Positions 7,985 through 20,200 of a DNA stretch of 42,935 nucleotides are shown piece by piece; position 1 is the first letter of the stretch; the number at the start of each line of letters is the position of its first letter. The DNA is from Lentzea kentuckyensis (GTDB lineage: Bacteria; Actinomycetota; Actinomycetes; Mycobacteriales; Pseudonocardiaceae): NCBI RefSeq assembly GCF_002150765.1, contig NZ_MUYM01000066.1, forward strand, positions 1 through 42,935. Reading direction: 5' to 3'. The notes under the pieces are model-generated. The model was not told where the DNA came from. It did no database searches and was given only the letters and a program-made list of their open reading frames with translations. The translations under genes were made by a program, and so were the position numbers.

Positions 7985-8000
7985 ACAAAGGGGTCCAACG

Positions 8001-9131
8001 ATGCAGCTCCGAGCCGTGCTCGCCGCCGTTCTGCTCTTATTCTCCCTGGTCACACCCGCTGCGGCGGTCGCACCGGGCGAGCTCGTCAGCAGCCAGGAGG
8101 TGGCGTGGCATCCGGAACCGCTCCGGCTGCTGCCCGCTCCGGTGAAGGCCTACGACATCCGCTACCGCTCGACGTCCGCGACGGGCACCGGCAACGTCGT
8201 GTCCGGCATGGTCCTGGTCTCGCCGCTGCCGTGGAACAACGGCCCGCGCCCGATCGTCGCGTACGCGATGGGCACGCAGGGCATGGGCGACCAGTGCGCG
8301 CCGTCGCGGCAGCTGCAGAACGGCACCGAGGTCGAGATCGCGTTCCTCGCGCAGGCGATGTTCAACGGCTGGGCGGTCGCCGTCACCGACTACGAAGGCC
8401 TTGGCACGCCAGGGGATCACACCTACGCGGTGGCTCGGTCGGAAGGCCGCGCGCTGCTGGACGTGGCACGGGCGGCGAGCAGCATCCCCGGCTTGGCGGC
8501 GGACGCCCCGGTCGGCGTTTTCGGTTACTCGCAGGGCGGTCAGGCCGCGTCGGCCGCCGCTGAACAGTGGAAGTCCTACGCGCCTTCGCTGAACGTCGTC
8601 GGTGTCGCCGCGGGTGGAGTGCCGGCCGACCTGAACGCGGTCGCGAAGTTCAACGACGGCAACGCCGGTTCGGGGCTGGTGTTCGCGGCGGCCGCGGGGT
8701 ACGCCGCCGCCTATCCCGAGTTGCCGTTGTCGTCGGTGCTCAACGCCCGTGGCCAGCAGGTGATCGAACAGATCCGCAACTCGTGTGTCGCCGAAATCGC
8801 TTTGGTGGCACCGTTCACGCGACTGAACTCGCTGACCACGCAGCCCGACGTCATCCTGGACCCGTTGTGGCAGAAGAGGTTGACGGAGAACACGCTCGGC
8901 TCGGTCAAGCCGGCCACGCCCGTGTACCTCTACCACGGCACGCTCGACGAGCTGATTCCGTTCAGCGTCGGGCAGAAGCTGCGCACGCAGTGGTGCTCGC
9001 TCGGGGCCGACGTGCAGTGGACCGCGCTGCCGCTGCTTGGCCATGTCGCAGCGGTCAGCGCATGGGGCAGCAACGCGCTGAACTGGCTCGGCGACCGCTT
9101 CGCGGGCAAGGCCACGCGTCCTAACTGCTGA
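8001..9131 (+). CDS. Secreted lipase, LIP family (PF03583-like)
   Basis: This 376-residue alpha/beta-hydrolase starts at ATG 8001 with AAAGGGG upstream. A Sec signal peptide ends near residue 22 (VTPAAAVA). The catalytic triad can be read as Ser177 in the nucleophile elbow GYSQGG, Asp316 in HGTLDELIPF, and His348 in LLGHVAA. The early motif YAMGTQGMGDQCAPS and TDYEGLGTPGDHTYA are typical of secretory triacylglycerol lipases related to Candida lipase A and actinomycete relatives. It should hydrolyse long-chain esters outside the cell. The gene stands alone and overlaps the convergent membrane-protein gene by 11 bases. Confidence 0.9.
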   Translation: MQLRAVLAAVLLLFSLVTPAAAVAPGELVSSQEVAWHPEPLRLLPAPVKAYDIRYRSTSATGTGNVVSGMVLVSPLPWNNGPRPIVAYAMGTQGMGDQCAPSRQLQNGTEVEIAFLAQAMFNGWAVAVTDYEGLGTPGDHTYAVARSEGRALLDVARAASSIPGLAADAPVGVFGYSQGGQAASAAAEQWKSYAPSLNVVGVAAGGVPADLNAVAKFNDGNAGSGLVFAAAAGYAAAYPELPLSSVLNARGQQVIEQIRNSCVAEIALVAPFTRLNSLTTQPDVILDPLWQKRLTENTLGSVKPATPVYLYHGTLDELIPFSVGQKLRTQWCSLGADVQWTALPLLGHVAAVSAWGSNALNWLGDRFAGKATRPNC

Positions 9132-9513
9132 TGATCGCGGCGGCGAGAGCCGGGAACCAGGCCACTGGCGCAATCCACGCGTGAGCCAGTGGCAGTGGCC
9201 TTTTCAACAGGGACACCACCGCCCGGAAGTAGACGATGCCCTTCGCGTCGGGATTGCGCTTGCGCCAGCCCCTCACCAGCATCGTGTCGCCCAACGTGTT
9301 GTGCAGGGTCAGCACGGCGAAACCGATCCACGCCAGCAGCGCCGAACCCGCTGCCATGAAGGCGATCCATAGGGCGAGCCCGACCACGGCCGTGGCGAAG
9401 TGGTACCAGGCGAGCAATGGCACCCGTCTTCGTGCCCGGAGCACACGCGCCAGCAGCACCAGCCCGACCACGATGTTGACCACCCACGCCACCAGGGCAA
9501 TTGTTGCTGTCAT
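9121..9513 (-). CDS. Small four-helix membrane protein, unknown function
   Basis: This 130-residue protein starts at ATG 9513. It has about four membrane segments: at the N-terminus (VAWVVNIVVGLVLLARVL), near 35-55, near 58-78, and at the C-terminus. A polar loop with GDTMLVRGWRKRNPDAKG lies between the third and fourth. I cannot assign a family. It is divergent from the tetR gene at 9571, and the two share a 57-base gap with two palindromes. It is therefore the natural target of that regulator. Confidence 0.72.
   Translation of the reverse strand: MTATIALVAWVVNIVVGLVLLARVLRARRRVPLLAWYHFATAVVGLALWIAFMAAGSALLAWIGFAVLTLHNTLGDTMLVRGWRKRNPDAKGIVYFRAVVSLLKRPLPLAHAWIAPVAWFPALAAAIISS
9159..9204 (+). 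terminator. Intrinsic terminator for the lipase, inside the convergent gene
   Basis: AGGCCACTG (9159-9167) pairs with CAGTGGCCT (9193-9201) and is followed directly by TTT. A second, inner pairing (CCACTGGC with GCCAGTGG) can form instead. It starts 27 bases after the lipase stop and lies antisense in the end of the membrane-protein gene. Confidence 0.6.
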
Positions 9514-9524
9514 GGATTGACGGT

Positions 9525-9561
9525 ACTACGATCGTAGTGCCTTGTCACTACGTTTATAGTG
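9525..9561. promoter_or_regulatory. Paired palindromic operators of a divergent TetR unit
   Basis: ACTACGATCGTAGT (9525-9538) is a perfect 14-bp palindrome. CACTA and TAGTG (9546-9561) form a second, looser site whose half-sites match the first (CACTA/TAGTG). Both sit in the 57-base gap between the divergent membrane-protein and tetR genes, so one regulator could control both directions. Confidence 0.65.
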
Positions 9562-9570
9562 GATCCCGTG

Positions 9571-10110
9571 ATGTCGAACCGGGACCGCGCCCTCGCCGCC
9601 GCGGTCGAGCTGCTGGGCACCGAAGGCCTGCGGGGTCTCACCCACGCTCGCGTGGACGACCGCGCCGACCTGCCGAAGGGCTCCACGTCGAACTACTTCC
9701 GCAGCCGAGCAGCCCTGCTCGACGGTGTCGTGGGGTGGATGGTGCGCAGTGAGACTCCCCGGATCGAGGCCACGTTCAAGCCCGCCACGGCAGAAGACCT
9801 CATCGACCAGCTGTGCGCGCTCTACGGGTTCATGACCGGCCCGAACGCCGTCATGGTCAAGGCGCGGATGGTGCTGTGGGTGGAAGCCGCGACCAATCCG
9901 CAGGTGCGGCAGGCGTTGCTGCGAGGCCGGGCCTCGATGGCCGCGATGCTGATCCCGGCACTGGCAGGCCTTGGCGTGCGCGATCCGCTGGCCGTCTCGG
10001 ACACGCTCGGGGCCTGCGTGCAGGGCCTGTTCCTGCAGCAGTTCGCCCGCGACGAGGCGATCGACCCCCGGCCGTTGCTGGAGATCATCGTTCGAGGCGC
10101 TCTGACATGA
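9571..10110 (+). CDS. TetR-family transcriptional regulator
   Basis: This is a protein of about 179 residues. ATG 9571 is chosen; GTG 9568 and GTG 9559 are in frame, and the latter lies inside the second operator half-site, so the transcript may be nearly leaderless. The helix-turn-helix is at about 5-50: ALAAAVELLGTEGLRGLTHA, then RADLPKGSTSNYFRSRAALL. A ligand-binding all-helical domain follows. The regulator probably represses itself and the divergent membrane protein through the paired palindromes. The 2-hydroxyacid dehydrogenase gene begins only 7 bases after its stop, which suggests a joint operon. Confidence 0.92.
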   Translation: MSNRDRALAAAVELLGTEGLRGLTHARVDDRADLPKGSTSNYFRSRAALLDGVVGWMVRSETPRIEATFKPATAEDLIDQLCALYGFMTGPNAVMVKARMVLWVEAATNPQVRQALLRGRASMAAMLIPALAGLGVRDPLAVSDTLGACVQGLFLQQFARDEAIDPRPLLEIIVRGALT

Positions 10111-10117
10111 TCGGTCC

Positions 10118-11059
10118 ATGAGGTGCGTGGTGCTGGACGACTACCAGGGCGTTGCTCTCGCCAACGCCGACTGGTCAGGCCTCGACGTGACCACGTTGCG
10201 GGAACACCTCGACGACCCGGCTGAAGCCCTGGCCGAGGCCGAGTGCGTCGTGATCATGCGCGAACGCACGCCGTTCACCGCGTCCTTGTTCGCCCGCCTG
10301 CCCAACCTCCGGCTGCTGATCACCAGTGGCATGCGCAACGCCTCGATCGACCTGGCGGCGGCGCGCGAACACGGCGTCACGGTCTGCGGCACCGGCAGCG
10401 CGAAGACTCCGCCGACTGAGCTGACCTGGGCGTTGATCCTGGGCCTGGCGAGGCACATCGCGGTCGAGAACGCGGCCTTCCACAACGGCGGCCCGTGGCA
10501 GAGCACGGTCGGCGTCGACCTCGCCGGTGCCACCCTCGGCCTGGTCGGCTTCGGGCACCTCGGCAAGGCGGTCGGCCGCGTCGGCAAGGCGTTCGGCATG
10601 GACGTCGTCGCCTGGAGCCAGAACCTGACCGCCGACCGCACCGAGGCCGAGGGCGTACGCCTCGCGTCCTCCCTGCCCGAACTGCTCGGGCAGTCCGACT
10701 TCGCGTCCGTCCACCTCGTGCTGAGCGACCGGACCCGAGGCCTCCTCGACGCCGCCGCGCTGGCGTGCCTCAAGCCGTCCGCGTTCCTGATCAACACCTC
10801 GCGCGCCGCCATCGTCGACCAGGGGGCCCTGCTGGACGTGTTGCGGGACAACCGGATCGCCGGCGCGGGCCTGGACGTCTTCGAGACCGAACCGCTGCCG
10901 CTCGGCGACGAGCTCAGGGCGTTGCCGAACGTCCTCGCCACCCCGCACCTCGGCTATGTCACGCAGACCAATTACCGGACGTACTTCCGAGAGGCCGTCG
11001 AGGACATCCACGCGTTCATCCAGGGCACGCCGGTTCGGGAGCTGACCCACTCCCAGTAG
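10118..11059 (+). CDS. D-2-hydroxyacid dehydrogenase, NAD-dependent
   Basis: This 313-residue protein belongs to the phosphoglycerate dehydrogenase-like superfamily. The Rossmann motif LVGFGHLGKAVG lies near residues 142-155. The catalytic set is complete: Arg229 in NTSRAAIVDQGAL, Glu258 in FETEPLP, and His277 in TPHLGYV. Length and domain order fit the family of single-chain dehydrogenases that interconvert 2-oxo acids and D-2-hydroxy acids. The substrate cannot be named. The N-terminal motif LDDYQGVA is common in actinobacterial paralogues without an assigned role. It is probably co-transcribed with the tetR gene just upstream. Confidence 0.92.
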   Translation: MRCVVLDDYQGVALANADWSGLDVTTLREHLDDPAEALAEAECVVIMRERTPFTASLFARLPNLRLLITSGMRNASIDLAAAREHGVTVCGTGSAKTPPTELTWALILGLARHIAVENAAFHNGGPWQSTVGVDLAGATLGLVGFGHLGKAVGRVGKAFGMDVVAWSQNLTADRTEAEGVRLASSLPELLGQSDFASVHLVLSDRTRGLLDAAALACLKPSAFLINTSRAAIVDQGALLDVLRDNRIAGAGLDVFETEPLPLGDELRALPNVLATPHLGYVTQTNYRTYFREAVEDIHAFIQGTPVRELTHSQ

Positions 11060-11234
11060 GTGTCTGGTCGGCTGAACGGGTGAATCGCCACCCCCGCTGG
11101 ATCCACGGGTAACGCCTCCTTCTGGATGGACGACTACCCGTTGGCGGCACAAGTGTGCCCTGCGTCACTCCATATTGGACAACTGACCTGGCAGCGAGGC
11201 GTCGGGGCCACGCCGTCAAGAGGGCGGGTCGGCC

Positions 11235-14200
11235 ATGCGGTATTCGCGGAGCAGCAGGCGGGCGGTAGCGGCGGTCACCAGCGGTGCGCTGGCGTTGCTC
11301 GGACTCGTCGTGGTCAGTCCACCGGCGGTGGCCCAGGCCCCGGACGTGCAGAAGATCCTGGCGGGGATCAGCGCGTTCGGTGACTTCTCGAAACAGCTCG
11401 CGACCGTCGGCAAGCTGGGGGAGGCGCTGCCGTTCCTCGGCGTCAGCCCCGGCGCGGCACTCGGCTTCGGCGATCTCGTCGCCAAGACGGTGCACGACCC
11501 GATGAAGGACAAGCAGAACTTCCCCGACCTGGCGGGCACCTACCAGCTCGGTGACAACCGGCCGGGCACGCTGACCGTGCAGACGAGTGACACCAACGGC
11601 ATCAAGCGCGTCGACGCCACCCTGCACGTCACGACGGTCGCGGACAAACAGCCGATCAGCGTCGCCGACCCGTCGGTCAGCTTCACGACGTCTGGCGCCG
11701 TGGACGTGACGTTCACGCTCGACGCCAGGTTCCACTTCGCCTATCAGGAGTCGACCGACTCGTTCTGGCTGGTCAAGGACGGCGACTCGCCGAAGTTCAC
11801 GGTGGGCGCCAAGGGTGAGCTCGACCCCGACGCCGTGCCGAACGCCGGCTTCGGCATCCTCGGCGTCGATCTCGACAAGGGCGCCAGCCACGTCACCGTC
11901 GAAGCGAACATCACCGCGTCCGCCGACGACCCCAACGGCGACGGCAGGCTCACCGAGATCACCGAGCCCGGTGCCGCCGCCGGCCTGTTCCACATCGGAC
12001 TCGGCAACCCGGCCGGCAAGGTCGACGCCAGCCTCAAGTTCACCTCGCAGCCGCTCGCCGGCGCGAACGTCGGCGGCCTCACCGGCACGATCGGCGTGCA
12101 GTGGCCGGACATCGCGAGCGGCACGCCGTCGATCAGCGTCAACGGTCCTGATCTGGCCCAGCTGAACAGGTTCACCACGCTCAGCCCGCGCGACCTGCTC
12201 GAGGGCCTGAGCCACCTGGTCAACTCGATCGACGCGGTGCAGCGCGCCCAGTGGGGCTCGACGGCCGACCCGGTCGGCAACGTGAACCTGCCGTTCATGC
12301 GCGGCACGGTCGCCGACGCGGTCAAGGCGGGCAGTGCGCTCGCGACGTTCGTCGACGCCAATGTCTTCAAGCCGGAAGAGGACAAGGCCAAGGCCGGGCT
12401 GCCGAAGTTCGCCTCGGTCCAGGACCTGTTCGACAAGCTCAACCACGCGCCGATCGCGGTGTCCGGGGTGAACTACCGCGACGACGTGAAGAAGCTCGAG
12501 TTCACGCTGACGATGAAGCAGGACGCACCGGCCGACGGCCAGAAGCTGGACGTCGTGGCCGAGCTGACCTCCGGGCAGGGCAACGACGTCAGCTACACCG
12601 ACACCACGCTCAAGCACGTCAACAAGCCCGAGAACAAGCAGTGGGGCATCGACGCGTTCAAGGGGCGCATCGTGTCCGCCGGCACCTCCCAGGGCGTCGT
12701 CAAGAGCAACACCAAGGATGAGATCACGCTCGAAGAAGGCGGCTGGCAAGGCGGGAAGCCCGCGAACGGTGCCGCGTACAAGGTGAACGCGCCGGACCCG
12801 ATGACCGGCCAGGTCACGTTCGGCGACACCTTCGCGAGCAAGGGCCTCAAGGGCGCCAACGCGTTGAACGCCACCGCGACCGTGAAGCCGTCCTACGAGG
12901 CCAAGGCCACGCTGGTGCTGGACCTGCGCGACCCGATCAAGGGTGACGCGTGCAAGCCGCTCGACCCCGACGCCGCGGCCACCGGCTGCCCGTTCGCGGA
13001 CAAGAACCCCGACGGCACCACGACCCTGGTCTCCAGCCTGCCGCGCACGCCGGACCGGTTCCTGTTGCGCACCGGCGGCCAGTTGCTCAGGGCCAGCGCC
13101 GCGATCGACACGAGCGTCGACGTCAACGGCAGCGTCGGCTACCTCAAGGTGCACCTGTCCGGCGACCTGCACATGTCCACGAAGGACGGCTCGACCGACA
13201 TGCTGTCGATCAGCCTGAAGAAGGTCGGTGACGCCGACGGCGACCTGCCGCTGTCGCAGATCTTCGCCAAGGTCGTCGACACCCCCGAGACCCCCGCTCT
13301 GGAACCGGAGAACCTGCTCGACGTCGCGGTCGGCGCCAAGGGCACGGCCACGGTGAAGCTCGACGTCCCCGGCATCACCGACTTCTTCGGCGGCCCGGTC
13401 GAGGTCGGCGTCACCATGCCGGACATCACCGACCCGGCAAACGTCCAGTTCACCGGCCTCGACGCGCTCGACAAGGCCAAGGCGTTCGACTTCGACCCGA
13501 ACAGCCCGCGGGCGATGTTCGGCCAGATCATCAAGTCGCTGCAGGTGCTCAACGGCTCGCTGCAGGCCGTCGACGGTGACGGCAAGGTCAAGACGGCGAT
13601 GACCACACCGCTGCCGGTCGTCGGCAAGTCGCTGTCCGAGCTGCTCGGCACCGCCGACGCGGGCACCGGCAAGTACGACAACGCGAACATCAACGGCGTG
13701 AACGTCGGCTACATCCGCGACGACACGAGGACCGGCGACAAGGCGTTCGGTGCCGACCTGAAGGGCCGGGCCGTGCTGGTCGGCACGCAGGTCGTGGTCG
13801 TCGCGGCGGCCGATCCGGCGAACAACCGCGTGCTGCTCACCGCACCGTGGGGCGCGAAGCCCGCGGACGGCACCGGGTACGCGTTCCGCAGTCCGCTGGA
13901 GGACGCGGTCGACCGGCTGACCGCGGCGCCGCCGGACTACCTCCAGGACCTCGTCGCCCAGCTGAACGCCGCGCTGCCCACCGGCAGCGGGATCTCGTTC
14001 GCCTACCAGGTCGTCGACTCCAAGCCGTCGATCGTGCTCAAGGTCGACATGAAGCGGAAGGTCGCGACGTCCCAGCCGGTCCGCTTCTCGTTCATCGACG
14101 ACAAGGGCACCGCGCGGTCGTTGGTCGGCGCCGAGGGCGAGGCCACCGCCGACCTCGCGCTGACCGGTGCCACCAAGATCGGGTTCGTGCTGCCGCTGGA

Positions 14201-17200
14201 GGCCGGCGACGGACCGGCCGACGCCGGCGGGCTCAAGGTGCTGCCGGACTCCACAGTGGACATCACCGCGCACGGCGGCATCTCCGGTGTGGTGAAGTCC
14301 TCGGTCGGGCCGCTCTCGATCGCGTTGGGCAACCCCAAGGGTCCGGAGAAGGCCGTCGCGAACGCGCACTACAACGCACACCTCGGCTTCTCCGGCCAGA
14401 ACCCGGTGTCGTTGAGCGACTTCGTCAAGGGTGTGCAGCTGACGCTCAACGGCGACAACCAGCCGGTGACGTGCCAGGGCGACTCGGCGCAGGCAGACCT
14501 CGCGCTGTGCGCGGTCATGCCGGTGTTCGTCAGCTCCGACAACACCAACTGGACCAAGCTGTCCAGCCCCGGCGAGTCGTTCGTCGTCCGGTTGCCGCGG
14601 CAGGTGAGCGACCTCGACCAGGCCTTCTCGTTCAGCCCGGACCTGCCGGGCGGCGTCAAGCGGTTCGAGATGCCGACGGACATCGGGCAGAAGATCCTCG
14701 ACGCGCTGCTGGACTTCTCGCAGTTCGGCGACGGCATCGAGAAGTACCTGGCGATGATCGAACGCGCGCTGCGCACGGCCGCGTTCGACGGCAAGCTGCC
14801 GCTGGTCGGCGACGACATCCAGCAGGGAGCCGACAAGTTCGGCCAGCTGCGCACGAAGATCCAGGAGGCGATGACCCACCTGCCGGGCGGCGGCCGGGTG
14901 AACAACACCGGCGAGCTGCAGACGTGGGTCAACGACCACCTCAAGAACGCGGTGGGCAGTGCCGTCACGGTCGGCTTCACCTGTGACGCGACGCTTCTGC
15001 CCGCGACCAACGCCAAGGTCACGACCCAGGGCACGGCCGGGACGAAGAAGTACGTCTACGGCGTGGTCGCGACCGCGCAGAACCAGGACGCGCCACCCGC
15101 CGTCGCTGAGGTGACCACTGGCGCGGATCCGTTGACCGGCACCAACTTCAACCGGATCACCTGGACGAAGTCGCAGTACGCCACCGGCTACAAGATCATC
15201 CGCAAGACCGACCCGAACACGAACAACTGGGTCGTGATCAAGGGTGACGTCGCCGGTGACCAGATCCAGTTCGACGACAAGAACACGCCCAACGGCGCCG
15301 CCTACCAACCCGCCGCGTCGAACCCTAAGCTGACGGACTGCCCGGCAGCGGCGTCGCTGGCGGACATCACCGGTGCCACGTTCGCGTTCGACGTGTGCGA
15401 CGGTGACGTCTTCAGCAACAACGACTGCGACAAGGAAACTCTGGCGCTGGAGAGCCCGCTCGACATCGGCATCCCCGGCCTGTCGCTGAAGGCGGCCGCG
15501 GGCGCGCCGAAGATGAAGGCCGCGCTCGCCTACCACCTGCACGTCAAGGTCGGCGTCGACAAGAAGAGCGGCTTCTTCGTGGCGACGAAGGACGGCGCCA
15601 ACCCGGAGCTCGGCGTCAAGCTGAGCTTCACGTTGCCCGACGCGATGAAGGCACGCCTGGCGTTCCTGGACGTGGACCTGAAGCAGCACGCGGGCGGCGC
15701 GACCGACCTGTTCGCCGGCATGTTCGTGGTGGACCTGCACCAGAAGGGCCAGGCGGCGTGCTACGAGAACTGCGGTCCAGCCGATCCCGCCGAGCGCATC
15801 ACACTGGCTGATCTCGCGGACGTCGGCCAGGTGACCGACGTGTCGTTGAAGGCCAAGGTCGGCATCGACTGGGACTTCGACGTTTCCGCCGGTCCGCTGC
15901 CCGGCATCAACGGCTGGTTCCACCTGAAGTGGGAGTGGAGCACGTTCGCCAAGCCCGGCGCCGGTACGCCGGAGATCGCGTTCAACAACGTCCAGCTCAA
16001 CGCGGGCAAGTTCCTCGGCGAGGTGCTCAAACCGATCGTCGAGAAGATCGCGCTGTTCACCAAGCCGATCCAGCCGATCATCGACCAGCTCTACGCGCCG
16101 ATCCCGGTGCTCTCGGACCTCTCGCGGGCGGTCGGCGGTGGTGACGTCAACCTGGTCACGATCGCCAAGGAGTTCTCGACCATCGCGGGCGGACCTGACC
16201 TGGAGTTCGTGGACAAGGTCCTGCGCGCGATCCAGTTGATCGGCAAGATCACCCAGAACGGCGGGGCGATCGACATCGGCAGCTTCGCGGTGTTGGGAGA
16301 CAAGGCGAAGACGACGACGAACTCGCCGGACAACGCCGCCTCGCTGATCGACCCGAACAAGATCAACCTCTCGCCGGGTGACCTGGCGTCGAAGATCGAC
16401 GCCTCGGCCGGTGGCGCGAAGATCGTGTCCGACGGCGAGGAGGGCAACAAGGCCGGCTTCTCGTTCCCGATCCTGAAGGAGCCCGCGAAGCTGTTCGGCC
16501 TGATCATGGGCCAGGACGTGGACCTGATCCGGTTCGACTCGGGACCGCTGCGCCTCGGCTTCTCCTACAGCCAGTCGTTCGGCCCGGTGTACGCGCCGCC
16601 GCCGGTGCTGGTGACGATCTCCGGCAGCGCGTCGGTCGAGGCGCGGTTCCGGGCGGGCTTCGACACCTACGGGCTGCGCAAGGCGATCGAGTCGGGCAAG
16701 CCCGCGTCCATTCTGGACTCGATCTACCTGGTGACCCAGGACGACTCCGGCAAGCCGCTGCCCGTCGTGACGTTCCGCGGTGAACTGGCCGCGGGCGCCG
16801 CGGTGAGCGTGGTGCTGATCGAGGTCGGCATCAAGGGCGGGGTCGCGCTGACGATCAACCTCACCTGGGCCGACCCGAACAACGACGGCAAGTTCCGGTT
16901 CTTCGAGTTCTCCAAGGTGGCGCTGAACAACCCGATGTGTCTGTTCAACATGGACGGACGCCTGAGCCTGTTCCTCAAGGTGTACATCACGCTCGGGTTC
17001 TCGATCTTCAGCGTCTCGTTCGACTTCACGCTGGCCGACATCACGTTGCTCGACTTCTCGGTGAAACCGAACTGCGAGCCGAAACCACCGGTGCTCGGCC
17101 ATGTGCCGAAGGACAGCACGACACTGGTGCTGCACGTCGGCGACGAGACCAAGAACCGCGGCGACGACCTGTGGAAGTCGCACTCCGACGAGGAGAAGTG

Positions 17201-20200
17201 GACGGTCACGCAGATCGTCAAGGACGGCGGCGGGTTCGGCGGGTTCGTCGTGAACGCCCTGGGCTACCGCCAGGAGTTCCCTGACCCGAACCTGACCAAG
17301 GTGGTCGGCAACGCGACCGGCGACACCGGGAAACGGATCTTCGTCTTCCAGGGTGACGGCGACAAGAGCGGTGCCAAGGACGACGCCAAGGCCGAGGCCA
17401 AGCCGTTCGACAAGGACGTCGAGATCACCGGTGGTTCGGGTGACGACGCGTTCAAGACCGGTCTCGGCAAGTCAGTCGTGAACGGTGGGCCCGGCAAGGA
17501 CCAGATCACGACCGGTGACCTCGCCGCTGCCTTCGGTGGCAAGGGCAACGCCGTCGTGGACGGCGGTGCGGACGACGACACGATCACCGTCGGCGGTGCG
17601 GACGACGTCGTCTCCGGTGGTTCCGGCAAGGACCGGATCGCGGCCGGGCTCGGCAAGAACCGGATCGACGGCGGCGCCGACGACGACAACATCGGCATCG
17701 CCTCGGACAGCCCGCTCGCGGCGAGCAACCCCGGCAAGCCGGAGTACGTCGCGCAGGCCAACGTGATCATCGGCGGGACCGGCAGCGACCGGATCTCCGG
17801 TGGTTCCGGCAACGACACCATCTACACCGGCACGGAGAGCGTGACCGAGGTCGACGATCCCGGTTCCGCCGACATGGGCTTCAACGGCGACAACGCGAAG
17901 GACGCGATCAACGTCGTGGACACCGGCACGGGTTCGGACACCGTGCACGGCAGTCAGGGCGTGGACTTCGTGACCGGTCACTCGTCGAAGGAGCAGGTCG
18001 ACGACTTCCGTGGTGGTGGCAACAACGACGTGCTGACGGGTGGCTACGGCAAGGACAAGGTGTTCGGCGGCCCGCAGAACGACTACGTCATCGCGGAACC
18101 GTCCGACGTGGGCGACCAGGTGGGTTCCGGTGTGTTCGGCCCGATTCGGGACGTCAAGCACCGCGTGCTGCCCGCCGGCGTCACGCCGTCGTCGAAGCTG
18201 CTGGTCGGCGGGTACGGCAACGACCACGTCATCGGTGGCGACGGCGGTGCGGACATCTTCGGCGACAAGCACGACAACCCGTGCACGCCGCCGAGCAACG
18301 ACCCCGTGTCCAAGGCGCCCGCCGAGCCGCTGGACGACCAGGACGGTCGCGACCTGATCACCGGTGGCACCGGTGTGGAGATCGTCGCCGCCGGTGGTGC
18401 CGCGGACAACGTGGACGCCAAGTCCGGGGCCGACCGGCTGTGTGGCCAGCTCGGTGATGACGTGCTGGCCGGCGGCAACGACGACGACGTCGTGTACGGC
18501 GGTGGCGGCAAGGACGTTGCCTACGGCGACGCGGGTGTCGACAACGTCTACGGCAATGACGACGACGACACGTTGTACGGCGGTGCGCAGGACGACGTCA
18601 TCGAGGGCAACAACGGTGTGGACCGTGCGTTCGGTGGCGCGGGCAACGACCGTGTCATCGGTGGCACGCGCAAGGCCGGTGAGCCGGACGTCGGCGACTT
18701 CCTCTACGGCGACTCGGGCAACGACATCGTCATCGGTGACAACGGCGTGGACGGACCGTTCGACCTCGACGGCGCGAACGCCGGCGCTGGTGGTGCGGAC
18801 TTCGTCTTCGGCGGCGAGGACGAGGACCGCGCGTTCGGCGGTCTCGCGCACGACGAGGTGTTCGGTGGCCCGAAGGACGACTACCTGGAGGGCAACAACG
18901 CCGACGACGTCGTGCACGGTGACGGTGGCGAGGACCAGATCGTCGGCGGCAGCTCCGAGGTGGCGTCCGGTTCCGGTCGTCCGGACGCGGGCGACAGCCT
19001 GTTCGGCGACTCGGGTCCCGACCTGATCGCCGGTGACAACGCAGTGCTGTCCCTTGTGGACGGTTCGCAGGCCACCCAGGTCACGCTCGGACGTGGCTTC
19101 GCCAAGGCGCACAAGGTCGAGCTGCTCGACCTCGGTTACACGCCCGCTGCGGGCACGTCCGGCGGCGACAAGATCAGCGGCGGTGACGACTCCGACGTGA
19201 TCTACGGTCAGGGTGACGAGGACACCATCACCGGTGACGGCTCGGACGACTACGCCGAGGGTGGCCCGGCGCGCGACCGGATCGACGGCAACGACGGCCA
19301 GGACGACCTGGTCGGCGGCTCGTCGACCGAGGACTCACCGGGCGTGGGCCAGCCCGACGCCGGTGACGTCATCCACGGCAACGGTGCGCAGGACGTCGTG
19401 CTCGGCGACAACGGCCGGCTCGTGCGTGGCGGGACGTTGAGCCGCGTCACGCAGGAACGCGGCATGACCGGACGCGCGATCTTCCTGTACGACCTCGGTC
19501 TCACCCCGCACGCCGGCTCGTCCGGCCCGGACGAGGTCGACGGCGACGACGCCAACGACGTGATCATCGGTCAGGCCGGTCCCGACCGGTTGAAGGGCAA
19601 CGGTTCCGACGACTACGTCGAGGGCTCGCAGGGCGTCGACTGGGTCGAGGGCGACGACGGCGACGACGATCTCGTCGGCGGCAGCAGCACCTCGTTGTCC
19701 GGCAACGGTGACACGACCGTCGGTCAGCTGGACGGCGCGGACGCGATGTTCGGCGGACCGGGCAACGACGTCGGCATCGGCGACAACGGCGTCGTGCTGC
19801 GCCCGGCCCAGGGGGAGACCCCGACGCGGGCCACGGTCCGGCTCTCGTCGGCCGGCGGAAACCCTGCCGCACAACGAATCGTGCAGCGCTACGACCTGCA
19901 GGCGGGCCCGGCCGACCGCTTCGGCGACGACCGGATGTCCGGTGGTTCCGGCGTGGACGTGCTGTGGGGCCAGGACGGCGGGGACTTCCTCGCCGGCGAC
20001 GGCAACGCCGACTACCTGGAGGGCAACGGCGGCGGCGACGTGCTGCGCGGTGACCGAGGGCTCGGCTCCGCGTCGTCCGAGACGACGGTCGTGCCGCTCG
20101 CGGATCCCGGCTGGCCCGGTTCGTCGAGCGGTCCCGCTCAACTGGTCGGCGACGCACCGGACGGTCAGGACGACATGATCGGCGGCAGCACCATCCAGGG

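Noticed and set aside
11146..11159. GGCACAAGTGTGCC inverted repeat before the giant gene
   Set aside because: Arms are only 6 bp with a 2-base gap and it lies about 75 bases from the start; too weak to call an operator without more copies.
11016..17183. A 2055-residue open frame on the minus strand across the giant gene
   Set aside because: It is a by-product of GC-rich third positions in the plus-strand gene. Its sequence is Arg, Val, Asp and Gln rich, with no domain, signal or membrane pattern, and the plus frame has clear RTX and signal peptide sequence.
17472..19112. A 546-residue minus-strand open frame opposite the RTX repeats
   Set aside because: It simply mirrors the repeat DNA (VVATD, VVHA patterns) and has no independent start signal.
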